Of a stretch of 11,457 nucleotides of DNA, positions 1 to 6,141 are shown in pieces. Made by a program: the position numbers and the translations under genes. Within the stretch, counting starts at the first letter, position 1. The number at the start of each line of letters is the position of its first letter. The stretch spans positions 1 through 11,457 of the forward strand of contig NZ_JYJG01000537.1 of NCBI RefSeq assembly GCF_000955955.1, read 5' to 3'. This DNA is from Lentzea aerocolonigenes (GTDB lineage: Bacteria; Actinomycetota; Actinomycetes; Mycobacteriales; Pseudonocardiaceae). The notes below the pieces were generated by a model. That model was not told the DNA's origin. It searched no databases and saw only the letters and a program-made list of their open reading frames with translations.

Positions 1-17
1 CCCTTGGAATCAACCGT

Positions 18-1025
18 CTAGACCGACGTGGGCGCGACGTCCTCGCGTTCGCTCGCGTCCACGTCTCCGGTCTCGCCCTGCCGCGCCGCCCGTCGCCCGA
101 TGACGAACACGTAGAGCAGGAACAGGATTTCGGCAACGGCGCCGATGCCGACCCGTGCCCACGTCGGCAGCCCAGACGGCGTCACGAACCCTTCCAGGAC
201 ACCGGAGACGAGCAGCACCACGACGAGCCCGAGCGCCACGGCCACCACCGAACGGCCCTCGGCGGCCAGCGCGGCGGTACGGGTGCGTTTGCCGGGGTCG
301 ATGACCTGCCAGCCCAGGCGCATGCCGATGCCCGCCGCGACGAACACGGCCGTCAGCTCCAGGAGTCCGTGCGGGGCCAGGAGTCCCAGGAACTCAGGGC
401 CGCGGCCCGCGCCGAACATCAGGCCGAGGCCGACCGCGAGGCTCACGGCGTTGGTGAAGAGCAGGTAGATCGGCGGGATGGCGAACAGGACGCCCAGCAG
501 CAGGCAGGTGGCGGAGACCCAGGCGTTGTTCGTCCACACCTTCGCCGCGAACGACCCGGCCGGATCGCTCGAGTAGTAGCTCTCGTAGCCGCCGCCGACC
601 TTGGTCATCTCGCGCAGCTCGTCCGGCGCGGCGATGGTCGCCTGCACGTCCGGGTTCGACGCGATCCAGGCCGCCATGATGCCGCTGAGCAGGTAGAACG
701 CGATGCCCGCCGGCACCCACCAGCGCCAGCCGAGGTAGATCGCGGCGGGCAGGCGGTGGGTGAAGAACTTCGTGAAGATCTGCCACGCGGGCGTGTGCGT
801 GCCGGTGAGCTTGGAGCGCGCCTGTGCGACCAGCGACGACAGCCGTTCAACCGTGGCCGGGTCCGGCGTCTGGCTGCGCACCACCGACAGGTGCGTCGTC
901 ACCCGCTGGTACAGCTCGATCAGCTCGTCGGCCTCGGCCCCGCTGAGCCTGCCCGACCTCTTGACCAGCTGCTCGAGCCGCTGCCACGACGCGCGGTGGC
1001 GATCGATGAAGACGTCCAGATCCAC
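18..1025 (-). CDS. SpoIIM/DUF95 family integral membrane protein
   Basis: A 335-residue protein that starts at GTG and ends with TAG. Residues 1-90 are charged and probably cytosolic. Hydrophobic segments follow at about 103-122, 168-190, 191-206, 218-236, 257-279 and 290-310, with a charged acidic tail. The segment PHGLLELTAVF (about 218-228), with His219 and Glu223, is the hallmark of the stage II sporulation protein M family. In Bacillus SpoIIM belongs to the engulfment complex; actinobacterial homologues lie beside an RDD protein in non-endospore formers, where their job is unknown. The neighbouring divergent RDD gene fits that conserved pairing. The GTG start at 1025 fits the family's MDLD-type N-terminus. 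No Shine-Dalgarno precedes it, but a TAGTGT -10-like hexamer lies 8 bases upstream, which suggests a nearly leaderless mRNA. The family is secure; the function is not. Confidence 0.9.
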   Translation of the reverse strand: MDLDVFIDRHRASWQRLEQLVKRSGRLSGAEADELIELYQRVTTHLSVVRSQTPDPATVERLSSLVAQARSKLTGTHTPAWQIFTKFFTHRLPAAIYLGWRWWVPAGIAFYLLSGIMAAWIASNPDVQATIAAPDELREMTKVGGGYESYYSSDPAGSFAAKVWTNNAWVSATCLLLGVLFAIPPIYLLFTNAVSLAVGLGLMFGAGRGPEFLGLLAPHGLLELTAVFVAAGIGMRLGWQVIDPGKRTRTAALAAEGRSVVAVALGLVVVLLVSGVLEGFVTPSGLPTWARVGIGAVAEILFLLYVFVIGRRAARQGETGDVDASEREDVAPTSV

Positions 1026-1026
1026 G

Positions 1027-1776
1027 ATGAGTCACACTATCCGCGTGGGGGACCTCGTTACCGGTGAAGCCGTAGTTCTGGACCTGCGCGTCGCTCAGCT
1101 CGCGAGCAGGGCGGTGGCGTTCGCGTTCGACGTCGCGGCGCAGCTCCTGCTGTTCATTCTCGTCTTCCTGATCGCACCGATCGGGTTCGACGACGCGCTG
1201 CAGTCCGCGATCGTGCTGTCGTTGATGGTCCTCGTGCTCATCGGCTATCCGACCGCGGTCGAGTCGCTGTCGCGCGGCCGCTCGCTCGGCAAGCTGGTGA
1301 TGGGCCTGCGGGTCGTGCGCGACGACGGCGGCTCGATCCGCTTCCGGCACGCCCTGGTGCGCGCTCTGGGCGGCTTCTTCGTGGACTTCTGGGGTCTGGG
1401 CCTCCTCGGCACGGTGGCGCTGTTCGTGTCGCTGTTCTCGTCGAAGGGCAAGCGCGTCGGCGACTACCTGGCGGGCACCGTCGTCATCCACACCCGCGTG
1501 CCGCGGCAGGAGATCGAGCTGATCGACATGCCGCCGCAGCTGGCCGAGTGGGCGCGCGGGCTGGACCTGTCGCAGCTGTCGGACGAGCTGGTGCTGGCGG
1601 CTCGGCAGTACCTGTCCCGGTATCACGAGCTGGGTGAGCAGGCGCGCTGGGAGCTGGGGACGCGGCTGTCCGACGACGTGGGTGCGGCCATCCGGTCGCC
1701 GCGCGTCGAGTACACGCATCCGCACCCGTACCTGGCCGCGGTGCTGGCTGAGCGTCGTCGCCGGGCGGCTGCTTAG
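1027..1776 (+). CDS. RDD family integral membrane protein
   Basis: A 249-residue protein starting at the ATG at 1027. The same frame is open further upstream, but that stretch is antisense to the SpoIIM gene; the family N-terminus (VGDLVTGEAVVLDL) begins only here. The RDD signature is visible as SRAVAFAFD at 27-35 (Arg28, Asp35) and KRVGDYLAGT at 142-151. Membrane segments lie at about 29-50, 60-77 and 115-137. Residues about 155-249 form a soluble charged tail. RDD proteins are small polytopic membrane proteins, mostly of unknown role. No Shine-Dalgarno is visible before the ATG, and the upstream region is wholly SpoIIM coding sequence. The stop TAG overlaps the TAA of the convergent GNAT gene (1773-1776). 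Family assignment is strong; function is unknown. Confidence 0.9.
   Translation: MSHTIRVGDLVTGEAVVLDLRVAQLASRAVAFAFDVAAQLLLFILVFLIAPIGFDDALQSAIVLSLMVLVLIGYPTAVESLSRGRSLGKLVMGLRVVRDDGGSIRFRHALVRALGGFFVDFWGLGLLGTVALFVSLFSSKGKRVGDYLAGTVVIHTRVPRQEIELIDMPPQLAEWARGLDLSQLSDELVLAARQYLSRYHELGEQARWELGTRLSDDVGAAIRSPRVEYTHPHPYLAAVLAERRRRAAA
1034..1039 (-). promoter_or_regulatory. Candidate -10 element for the SpoIIM gene (leaderless)
   Basis: On the minus strand TAGTGT matches the actinobacterial TANNNT -10 pattern. It ends 8 bases before the GTG at 1025, so transcription would begin at or just before the start codon. No recognisable -35 lies 16-18 bases further upstream. The element sits inside codons 3-5 of the divergent RDD gene. 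Confidence 0.35.
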
Positions 1777-2372
1777 GCCTTCAGATGTGCGGAGGTGATC
1801 GGTGACTCGACCGTCCACCCGAGCTTCTCGTACAGCGCTCGCCCTGATTCGGTCGCGACCAGCACGGCTCTCGCCGCGCCGTGGTTTGACGCGACGTTGG
1901 ACAGCTCGGCCATGACCACACTGCCGAGGCCGCGCCGTTGGTGCGCGGGATCGGTTTCCACCATGTCCATGACGGCGGCGTTGTGGTGCACCGCGACCCG
2001 GCCCTTTGCCGCGTGCTCACCGTTCCTGGTGCGGACGACGACGTCGTGCACCTTGCCGGCGCTGTGCAGTTCCACGACGTAGGGATCCGGCGGGGTGACG
2101 GGCTGCGCCGGCTTCACCGGGGTGCTCATCAGGTACTCCGGGGCGGCGACGGTCCACCTGGAGTCCAACTCGGCCGTGCCGCAGATCTTCAGCCACGTGC
2201 CGGGTTCGGTGAGGCCGGCGGCGCGTGGGCCGGCGTCGCGCGGATCCGGCAGGACGTAGCGCACGCGGTGGTGGGGCAGGCCGACGTCGATGCGGTAGCC
2301 GTCGTGCTCCGTCACGGGATCCGGGGTGCCGCGGGACAACGCCCAGCCCCACACCCAGTCGGCGATGATCAT
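1773..2372 (-). CDS. GNAT family N-acetyltransferase
   Basis: A 199-residue protein. The C-terminal half (about 110-190) is a GNAT fold: motif A is VETDPAHQRRGLGSVVMAEL (138-157), with the acetyl-CoA pyrophosphate loop QRRGLG at 145-150, and motif B is ALYEKLGW (179-186). The N-terminal 100 residues are unlike a standard GNAT core and may be a degenerate first domain or a substrate-binding region. The ATG overlaps the stop of the upstream phosphotransferase as ATGA, and GAGGA lies 7 bases before it at 2380-2384, so the start is well supported and translation is probably coupled. It transfers an acetyl group from acetyl-CoA to an amine that cannot be predicted here. It ends 3'-to-3' against the RDD gene with a 4-bp overlap. 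Confidence 0.88.
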   Translation of the reverse strand: MIIADWVWGWALSRGTPDPVTEHDGYRIDVGLPHHRVRYVLPDPRDAGPRAAGLTEPGTWLKICGTAELDSRWTVAAPEYLMSTPVKPAQPVTPPDPYVVELHSAGKVHDVVVRTRNGEHAAKGRVAVHHNAAVMDMVETDPAHQRRGLGSVVMAELSNVASNHGAARAVLVATESGRALYEKLGWTVESPITSAHLKA

Positions 2373-3274
2373 GCGCCGATCCTCGCACGGCGCAGTCGTT
2401 CAGCCGCTTGTTCCCGCACTGCTGTGAGCGAGATCGGCGCGTCTCCGTGCAGGGCCTCCCAGCGGGCGTTGTGCGCGGCGGTCCAGAGACTGGCGGCCCA
2501 GGCGATCTCCAGCTCCTCCTGCGTGAACTCTCGTCGGCGAACTTCCTGGTAGGTCTCCAGGAACGCTTGCGAGCTCTCCACCGGTACCAGGGACGGCGGC
2601 GGGTCGTTCGCGAACGCCCCCGCGGCCGCGCCTGCCAGTGCCGCTTCCGGTTGCCACGCCAGGCTGTCCCAGTCGTGCACGGCGTGGATGACACCGTTGC
2701 GCCAGCGGAGGTTCTGGGCCTCGAAGTCGGCGTGGCCCAGGACGCACGGCAGGTCGGTGGCGAGCAGTCGTTTGCGGACCCGTTCGGCCGTGTCGACGAC
2801 GTGTGCGGGGACGACGCTCTGGTCGCGTGCGTCGAGGAAGTCGATCGCGGGCCACAGGCCTTCGCCGTCGTGGTCCCACCTGGCCCATCTCGGGTTCGGC
2901 AGCGGCGGCTCGACGTGGATGTCCTCCAGCTCGGCCATCAGGCGGGCGAACACCTCGGCGTAGCGGCGGGCGATGTCCGGGGTGTCGCCGCGCAGGATCT
3001 CGCCGCCGGGCAGGGATTCCTCGGCGTGCACCGCCACACCGTCGACGAAGGTCACCGGCGTGAGCGGGCGGGGGCACGGCAGCCCCCGCCCCGCCAGGAC
3101 GGCCTGGACCGTGAGGCACGACTCGGCGCGGCCGTCGTCCTCGCGGGCTTTCACGTAGACCTCGCGGCCGTCGGCGAGCCGGAGCCCGAAGACGCTGGAG
3201 ATCGACACCCGCTCGTACGGCACTTCGGCCGGAACGCTACCCAGGTGCTCCGCGCACCAGGCCCACAGGTCCAT
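2369..3274 (-). CDS. Phosphotransferase of the APH/choline kinase fold
   Basis: A 301-residue protein from the ATG at 3274; an in-frame GTG directly before it (3277) is an alternative. The frame is open further upstream, but that stretch (about 29 residues, Arg/Ala/Cys-rich) has no family look. Kinase-like features: VYVKAR with candidate ATP-binding Lys42, the catalytic loop HADFEAQN at 181-188 (HxDxxxxN, with His181, Asp183, Asn188) and the metal-binding aspartate in VHDWDS (Asp201). These define the APH enzyme family (PF01636), which phosphorylates aminoglycosides, choline, homoserine or other small alcohols; the substrate cannot be read from the sequence. It is the first gene of a two-gene operon with the GNAT enzyme. 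No good Shine-Dalgarno is seen, and a 5-bp inverted repeat abuts the start codon. Confidence 0.88.
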   Translation of the reverse strand: MDLWAWCAEHLGSVPAEVPYERVSISSVFGLRLADGREVYVKAREDDGRAESCLTVQAVLAGRGLPCPRPLTPVTFVDGVAVHAEESLPGGEILRGDTPDIARRYAEVFARLMAELEDIHVEPPLPNPRWARWDHDGEGLWPAIDFLDARDQSVVPAHVVDTAERVRKRLLATDLPCVLGHADFEAQNLRWRNGVIHAVHDWDSLAWQPEAALAGAAAGAFANDPPPSLVPVESSQAFLETYQEVRRREFTQEELEIAWAASLWTAAHNARWEALHGDAPISLTAVREQAAERLRRARIGA

Positions 3275-3289
3275 CACGCCAAAAGCGTG
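3275..3289. repeat. Perfect inverted repeat abutting the phosphotransferase start
   Basis: CACGC (3275-3279) and GCGTG (3285-3289) are perfect complements around a 5-base A-rich spacer. In the phosphotransferase mRNA this would form a 5-bp hairpin ending at the base before AUG, where a ribosome-binding site would be. It may be a repressor site, a translational hairpin or chance; the arms are short. Confidence 0.3.
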
Positions 3290-3321
3290 CCACCACACAC
3301 AACGCGCGGCACTCTCGCAAG

Positions 3322-3333
3322 GCCGCAGGCGAG
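3322..3333 (+). repeat. Intergenic repeat motif GSCGCAGSCGAG, copy 1
   Basis: GCCGCAGGCGAG here is identical to 11413-11424 (13 of 13 bases if the next C is included) and matches 10 of 12 bases at 11435-11446. All three copies are outside genes. This is consistent with a dispersed intergenic repeat family but could be biased composition. Confidence 0.35.
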
Positions 3334-3349
3334 CGGCGATGACCGCCGC
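3333..3349 (-). terminator. Possible terminator hairpin after the SnoaL-like gene
   Basis: GCGGCG (3333-3338) and CGCCGC (3344-3349) form a perfect 6-bp all-G/C stem with a 5-base loop, 62 bases past the stop codon of the minus-strand SnoaL-like gene. No T-run follows on either strand. Many actinobacterial terminators lack a U-tract, so this is a candidate only. Confidence 0.3.
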
Positions 3350-3410
3350 CCGACCGCCCACGTACGACTGCGATCGGCCCGTATGCGACCTGCGCGCCCA
3401 CCCTCGACAA

Positions 3411-3857
3411 CTACGCAGACGCTGCCACGTGCGGTTGGTAGGGCATGCCGAACAGCTCCGCCATCAGCAGCGGGTTCATGTAGTCGTCGTACCGCGTGAT
3501 CTCGCCGTCGCGCAGGTGGATGATCGCGACGGCCGTGAACGTGTAGTAGTCCTGCTTCACCTTCGACCACCCGCGGTGCGTGATCTCGGCGACGGCGACC
3601 TCGGGATCGTCGGTGCGCCAGCAGTTCGCCTGGACCTCCTGGATCTCGATCTTCTCCCGCGCGTTGGAGCCGCGGACCTTGCTGAAGTAGCCGCGGATCT
3701 CCTCGCGTCCCTTGATCTCCTCGGGCTGCCAGTGCGTCGCGAACCGGTAGGCCATGACGCCGTCCGGAGCGAAGAGGTCGGCGAAGTCGCTGTGCGTGGC
3801 CTCCCCCGCGACCATCTGGCGGACGTGCTCGACGATCTGTTCGGGCGTGCGTGTCAT
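3411..3857 (-). CDS. SnoaL-like / NTF2-fold small protein
   Basis: A 148-residue protein with the layout of the SnoaL/NTF2 fold: an N-terminal helix (PEQIVEHVRQMVAGE, 5-19), FADLFAPDGVMAYRF (25-39), a central EEIKGREEIRGYFSKV stretch (47-61), then beta strands ending in HLRDGEITRYDDYMNP (114-129). This fold serves polyketide cyclases, ketosteroid isomerases, limonene-epoxide hydrolase relatives and many uncharacterised proteins; no catalytic set is distinctive enough to choose. The start at 3857 is preferred over the ATG at 3872 because a G5 run (3866-3870) lies 8 bases upstream of it. It diverges from the TetR gene with a 78-bp gap and is the likeliest target of that regulator. Confidence 0.82.
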   Translation of the reverse strand: MTRTPEQIVEHVRQMVAGEATHSDFADLFAPDGVMAYRFATHWQPEEIKGREEIRGYFSKVRGSNAREKIEIQEVQANCWRTDDPEVAVAEITHRGWSKVKQDYYTFTAVAIIHLRDGEITRYDDYMNPLLMAELFGMPYQPHVAASA

Positions 3858-3881
3858 CTGTCGTGCCCCCATCTCTAGAAT

Positions 3882-3928
3882 CGGAACGGTGACCCCGGTT
3901 ATGACGATACGGAACGCACGCCCCGGTT
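3882..3928. promoter_or_regulatory. Tandem direct repeat, candidate TetR operator
   Basis: Two 19-bp copies, 3882-3900 and 3910-3928, share CGGAACG-N4-CCCCGGTT (15 of 19 identical; all four differences lie in the central spacer). Start-to-start distance is 28 bp. The pair fills the middle of the 78-bp gap between the divergent SnoaL-like and TetR starts and ends 7 bases before the TetR ATG. The first copy also contains an imperfect dyad (AACGG/CCGGTT). TetR repressors usually bind the shared promoter region of a divergent neighbour, so operator function is inferred from position and repetition. Confidence 0.55.
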
Positions 3929-3935
3929 GGCAACG

Positions 3936-4451
3936 ATGAGGGCTGATGCGGCGCGGAATCGCGAGAAGGTGCTGGAAGCGGCACGGGAGTTGTTCGCCTC
4001 GAAGGGCTTCGAGGTGCCGTTGGACGAGATCGCGACGCAGGCCGGCGTAGGGCCCGGCACGGTCTACCGCCACTTCCCGACGAAGCAGGCGTTGTTCCAG
4101 GCCGTCACGGAGGCACGGGTGACGGCCATGATCGAATCGGCCTCGGCACCCGCGGACGACGCTCGTGCGGCGCTGTTCGCGTTCCTGAGCAGGATGGCGG
4201 AGGAGGCGGCGGCGAAGCGGGACATGTCCGACGCGATCACCGTCACGCCTGAGCTGCGCAAGAGCTTGCACGCCGCGCTGGGCGCACTGCTCGAGAAAGC
4301 CCAGCGGGCAGGTCAGGTCCGCGCCGACGTCACCGCCACGGATCTGGTGATCCTGATGAAGGGGATGCTGCAGAGCCTGCACGAGGGCGGGAACCCGCAG
4401 GTGCTGCTGCAGATCGTGCTGACCGGGCTTCAGTCGAGCCGGAAGCCGTAG
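3936..4451 (+). CDS. TetR/AcrR family transcriptional regulator
   Basis: A 171-residue protein from the ATG at 3936; a TTG three codons upstream (3927) is possible but overlaps the direct repeat. Residues 7-53 form the TetR DNA-binding domain, with the helix-turn-helix at about 29-50 (LDEIATQAGVGPGTVYRHFPTK region, including the diagnostic TVYRHF). The all-helical remainder (about 60-168) is the ligand-binding and dimerisation domain, whose inducer is not predictable. Divergence from the SnoaL-like gene and the repeats in the shared promoter suggest local repression and autoregulation. Its last 22 bp overlap the 3' end of the convergent cbiQO gene, so the two transcripts must be partly antisense. 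No strong Shine-Dalgarno is visible. Confidence 0.92.
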   Translation: MRADAARNREKVLEAARELFASKGFEVPLDEIATQAGVGPGTVYRHFPTKQALFQAVTEARVTAMIESASAPADDARAALFAFLSRMAEEAAAKRDMSDAITVTPELRKSLHAALGALLEKAQRAGQVRADVTATDLVILMKGMLQSLHEGGNPQVLLQIVLTGLQSSRKP

Positions 4452-5845
4452 GGCAGCTCCAGGCGGTGCCGCGCCAGCAGGTCGGCGTCGGCGAGGATCT
4501 CGCGGGTCGGACCGTCCGCGACGACCACGCCGTCGTCGATCAGCACGCTGCGGGGGCAGATCTGCAACGCGAACGGCAGGTCGTGCGTGACCATGAGCAT
4601 CGTGCGGCCCAAACCGGGCAACAGTTCGGCCAGCTCCCTGCGCGCCACCGGTTCGAGGTTCGCGGACGGCTCGTCCAGCACCAGGATCTCCGGATCGCAC
4701 GCGAGAACCGAGGCCAGCGCGACACGCCGGCGCTGGCCGCCGGAGAGGTGCAGCGGGGAGCGGTCCGCGACGGATTCCATGCCCACCGCGGACAACGCCC
4801 GGAGAACACGACCGTCCACATCGGACATGCCGAAGTTCTGCGGGCCGAACGCGACGTCCTCGCGCACGGTCGGGCAGAACAGCTGGTCGTCCGGATCCTG
4901 GAAGACGAGCCCGACCCTGCGGCGGATCTCGCGCAGGTTCCGCTTCGAGACCTCCAGTCCCGCAACGGAAACCGTGCCGGAACCACCCGAGAGAACTCCG
5001 TTGAGGTGCAACGCGAACGTCGTCTTGCCGGCGCCGTTCGGGCCGAGCACCGCGACCCGTTCACCGCGCGAGACCCGAAGATCGACGCCGAACAGCGCCT
5101 GGTGACCGTCGGGATAGGCGAAGGCGAGCTTCGAGACCTCCAGCGCGGGTGCGGCCGGAGTCTCCGGAATGACCATCGCCGAGCCTCCCAGCCCGCCCGT
5201 CCAGCCGCGCGACACCATCGCCAGGTGCACCCTCTCTCCGCGTTCGTAGGACCGGATGAACAGTGTGCCGACCGCCCGCGCGGTCGCTCCCGCCTGCCAC
5301 AGGAACCGCGGGTCGTCGCCACGGGAGATGCGCGCGACACGCATGCGTTTCGCTTCTCCCACAACGACTTCGCCGTAGCGGAGCATCAGGGTCGCGATCA
5401 TGATCAGTGGCGCGGGCACCCGCAGCGTCCGCAGACCGCGCAACAACTCCCCCGGCGCCGTCGTGGCGGCCAGGGTCAGGCTGATCATGATGCCCAGCGT
5501 GCCCTTGGCGAGGATGTTCCACCCGGCCAAAGAGCCTTCGACCGAGACCGAGAACCCCAGGAACGAGGTGCGCGGGTCGGTGCCGAAGATCGGCAGCAGG
5601 AACGCGAGCACCACGAACGGCGCCTCGATCACCGCGCGCTTCACGAACCACAGCACGGGAACCCGCGCCACGGACCACACCGCGACGATCAGCAGCAGGT
5701 ACAGGCCGAACAGCGGGAACGACGTGCGCGGGGTCGCCACGACGCCCAGCACCGCCGCGAACGCCACGAGGATCTTCACGTGGGGCGCGAGGCGGTGCAC
5801 CGGCGAGTCGCCGGCGTGGTGCAGGACGTCGTGGCCACCGCTCAT
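4430..5845 (-). CDS. cbiQO: Fused CbiQ-CbiO: ECF transporter T-component plus ATPase
   Basis: A 471-residue fusion. Residues 1-220 are CbiQ/EcfT: membrane segments at about 25-60, 67-88 and 113-130, then cytosolic coupling helices with the Arg-Gly motifs ISRG (173-176) and VSRG (211-214). Residues about 234-471 are a complete CbiO/EcfA ATPase: Walker A GPNGAGKTT (268-276), Q-loop VFQDPDDQ (Gln316), signature LSGGQ (367-371), Walker B ILVLDE (387-392), with the D-loop SANLEP in place of the usual AGLDP, and switch His421. It energises import by the CbiM substrate subunit. The ATG overlaps the PDGLE stop as ATGA, so it is probably translationally coupled. The odd feature is the fusion: ECF complexes need two ATPase subunits per T-component. 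An internal ATG at codon 224 with a strong ribosome-binding site could supply free CbiO. Confidence 0.93.
   Translation of the reverse strand: MSGGHDVLHHAGDSPVHRLAPHVKILVAFAAVLGVVATPRTSFPLFGLYLLLIVAVWSVARVPVLWFVKRAVIEAPFVVLAFLLPIFGTDPRTSFLGFSVSVEGSLAGWNILAKGTLGIMISLTLAATTAPGELLRGLRTLRVPAPLIMIATLMLRYGEVVVGEAKRMRVARISRGDDPRFLWQAGATARAVGTLFIRSYERGERVHLAMVSRGWTGGLGGSAMVIPETPAAPALEVSKLAFAYPDGHQALFGVDLRVSRGERVAVLGPNGAGKTTFALHLNGVLSGGSGTVSVAGLEVSKRNLREIRRRVGLVFQDPDDQLFCPTVREDVAFGPQNFGMSDVDGRVLRALSAVGMESVADRSPLHLSGGQRRRVALASVLACDPEILVLDEPSANLEPVARRELAELLPGLGRTMLMVTHDLPFALQICPRSVLIDDGVVVADGPTREILADADLLARHRLELPYGFRLD
5174..5189 (-). promoter_or_regulatory. Internal ribosome-binding site and ATG for free CbiO
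   Basis: Within cbiQO, GGGAGG (5184-5189 on the minus strand) lies exactly 7 bases before an in-frame ATG (5174-5176), codon 224. Starting there gives a 248-residue protein beginning MVIPETPAAPALEV, which is a full-length stand-alone CbiO with nothing of CbiQ. The Shine-Dalgarno comes from the Gly-Gly codons GGA GGC; GGA is an uncommon Gly codon in such G+C-rich genes, a mild hint of selection. Use as a second start is inferred. Confidence 0.5.
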
Positions 5846-6141
5846 CGATCGGCCAAGTCGTTCTGCGGAGTCTTCTTGCGCAGCACCCAGAACAGGCCGA
5901 ACGAGAGCGCCAGCACCACGACCACGCCGAGCACGCCCGCGAGGCCGGTGAACTTGTCGTCGCCGCCGAGCGCGTAGTCGGCGAAAGCGCTGCCCGCCAA
6001 CGGGTGCTCCTGCGCGTGCGCGGCGATTCCGGTGTCCTCGACGGTCTTGTCCAGGCCGTCCGGGTCACCGGAAGCGAAGTAGGACAGCACGCCCGCGATC
6101 AGCAGCGACACGAACGCGAACCCGATGAAGAACTTCTTCAC
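5842..6141 (-). CDS. PDGLE domain protein, CbiN/NikN-like ECF subunit
   Basis: A 99-residue protein with two membrane segments (about 5-22 and 65-87) flanking an extracytoplasmic loop. The loop begins SGDPDGLDKT (24-33), the PDGLE signature (here with Asp for the final Glu) that marks the NikN/CbiN-like accessory subunit of nickel and cobalt ECF transporters. In this family the small protein works with CbiM/NikM in metal loading. The start is GTG, overlapping the cbiM stop as GTGA, with a clean GGAGG at 6149-6153 and 7-base spacing; its stop overlaps the ATG of cbiQO. The PDGLE type is common in Ni systems and in some Co systems, so it leans towards nickel without deciding it. Confidence 0.88.
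   Translation of the reverse strand: MKKFFIGFAFVSLLIAGVLSYFASGDPDGLDKTVEDTGIAAHAQEHPLAGSAFADYALGGDDKFTGLAGVLGVVVVLALSFGLFWVLRKKTPQNDLADR

Larger units (their letters stand above)
3275..3410. other. Intergenic region, SnoaL 3' end to phosphotransferase 5' end
   Basis: These 136 bases must hold the end of the SnoaL-like transcript and the promoter of the phosphotransferase/GNAT operon, both on the minus strand. Visible structure: the inverted repeat at 3275-3289, one copy of a G+C-rich repeat motif at 3322-3333, and a hairpin at 3333-3349. A poor promoter candidate on the minus strand is TTGCGA (3315-3320) with TGTGGT (3292-3297), 17 bases apart. I see no small gene. Confidence 0.5.

Noticed and set aside
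760..1026. Longer RDD protein starting at an upstream ATG
   Set aside because: The extra 89 residues are antisense to the conserved SpoIIM N-terminus, Ser/Arg/Cys-rich and outside the family's normal length.
847..1818. 323-codon minus-strand frame across the RDD gene
   Set aside because: It spans parts of three well-supported genes and reads as repetitive Arg/Gln/His-rich sequence; the RDD signature lies on the other strand.
3858..4700. N-terminal extension of the SnoaL-like protein
   Set aside because: The upstream open frame runs opposite the TetR and CbiQO genes, is Arg-rich, and the NTF2 fold is complete from the ATG at 3857.
4466..5977. 503-codon open frame on the plus strand opposite cbiQO
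   Set aside because: Composition is Arg/Gln/Asp/His-rich low complexity, it crosses two genes, and the opposite strand encodes all ABC ATPase motifs intact.
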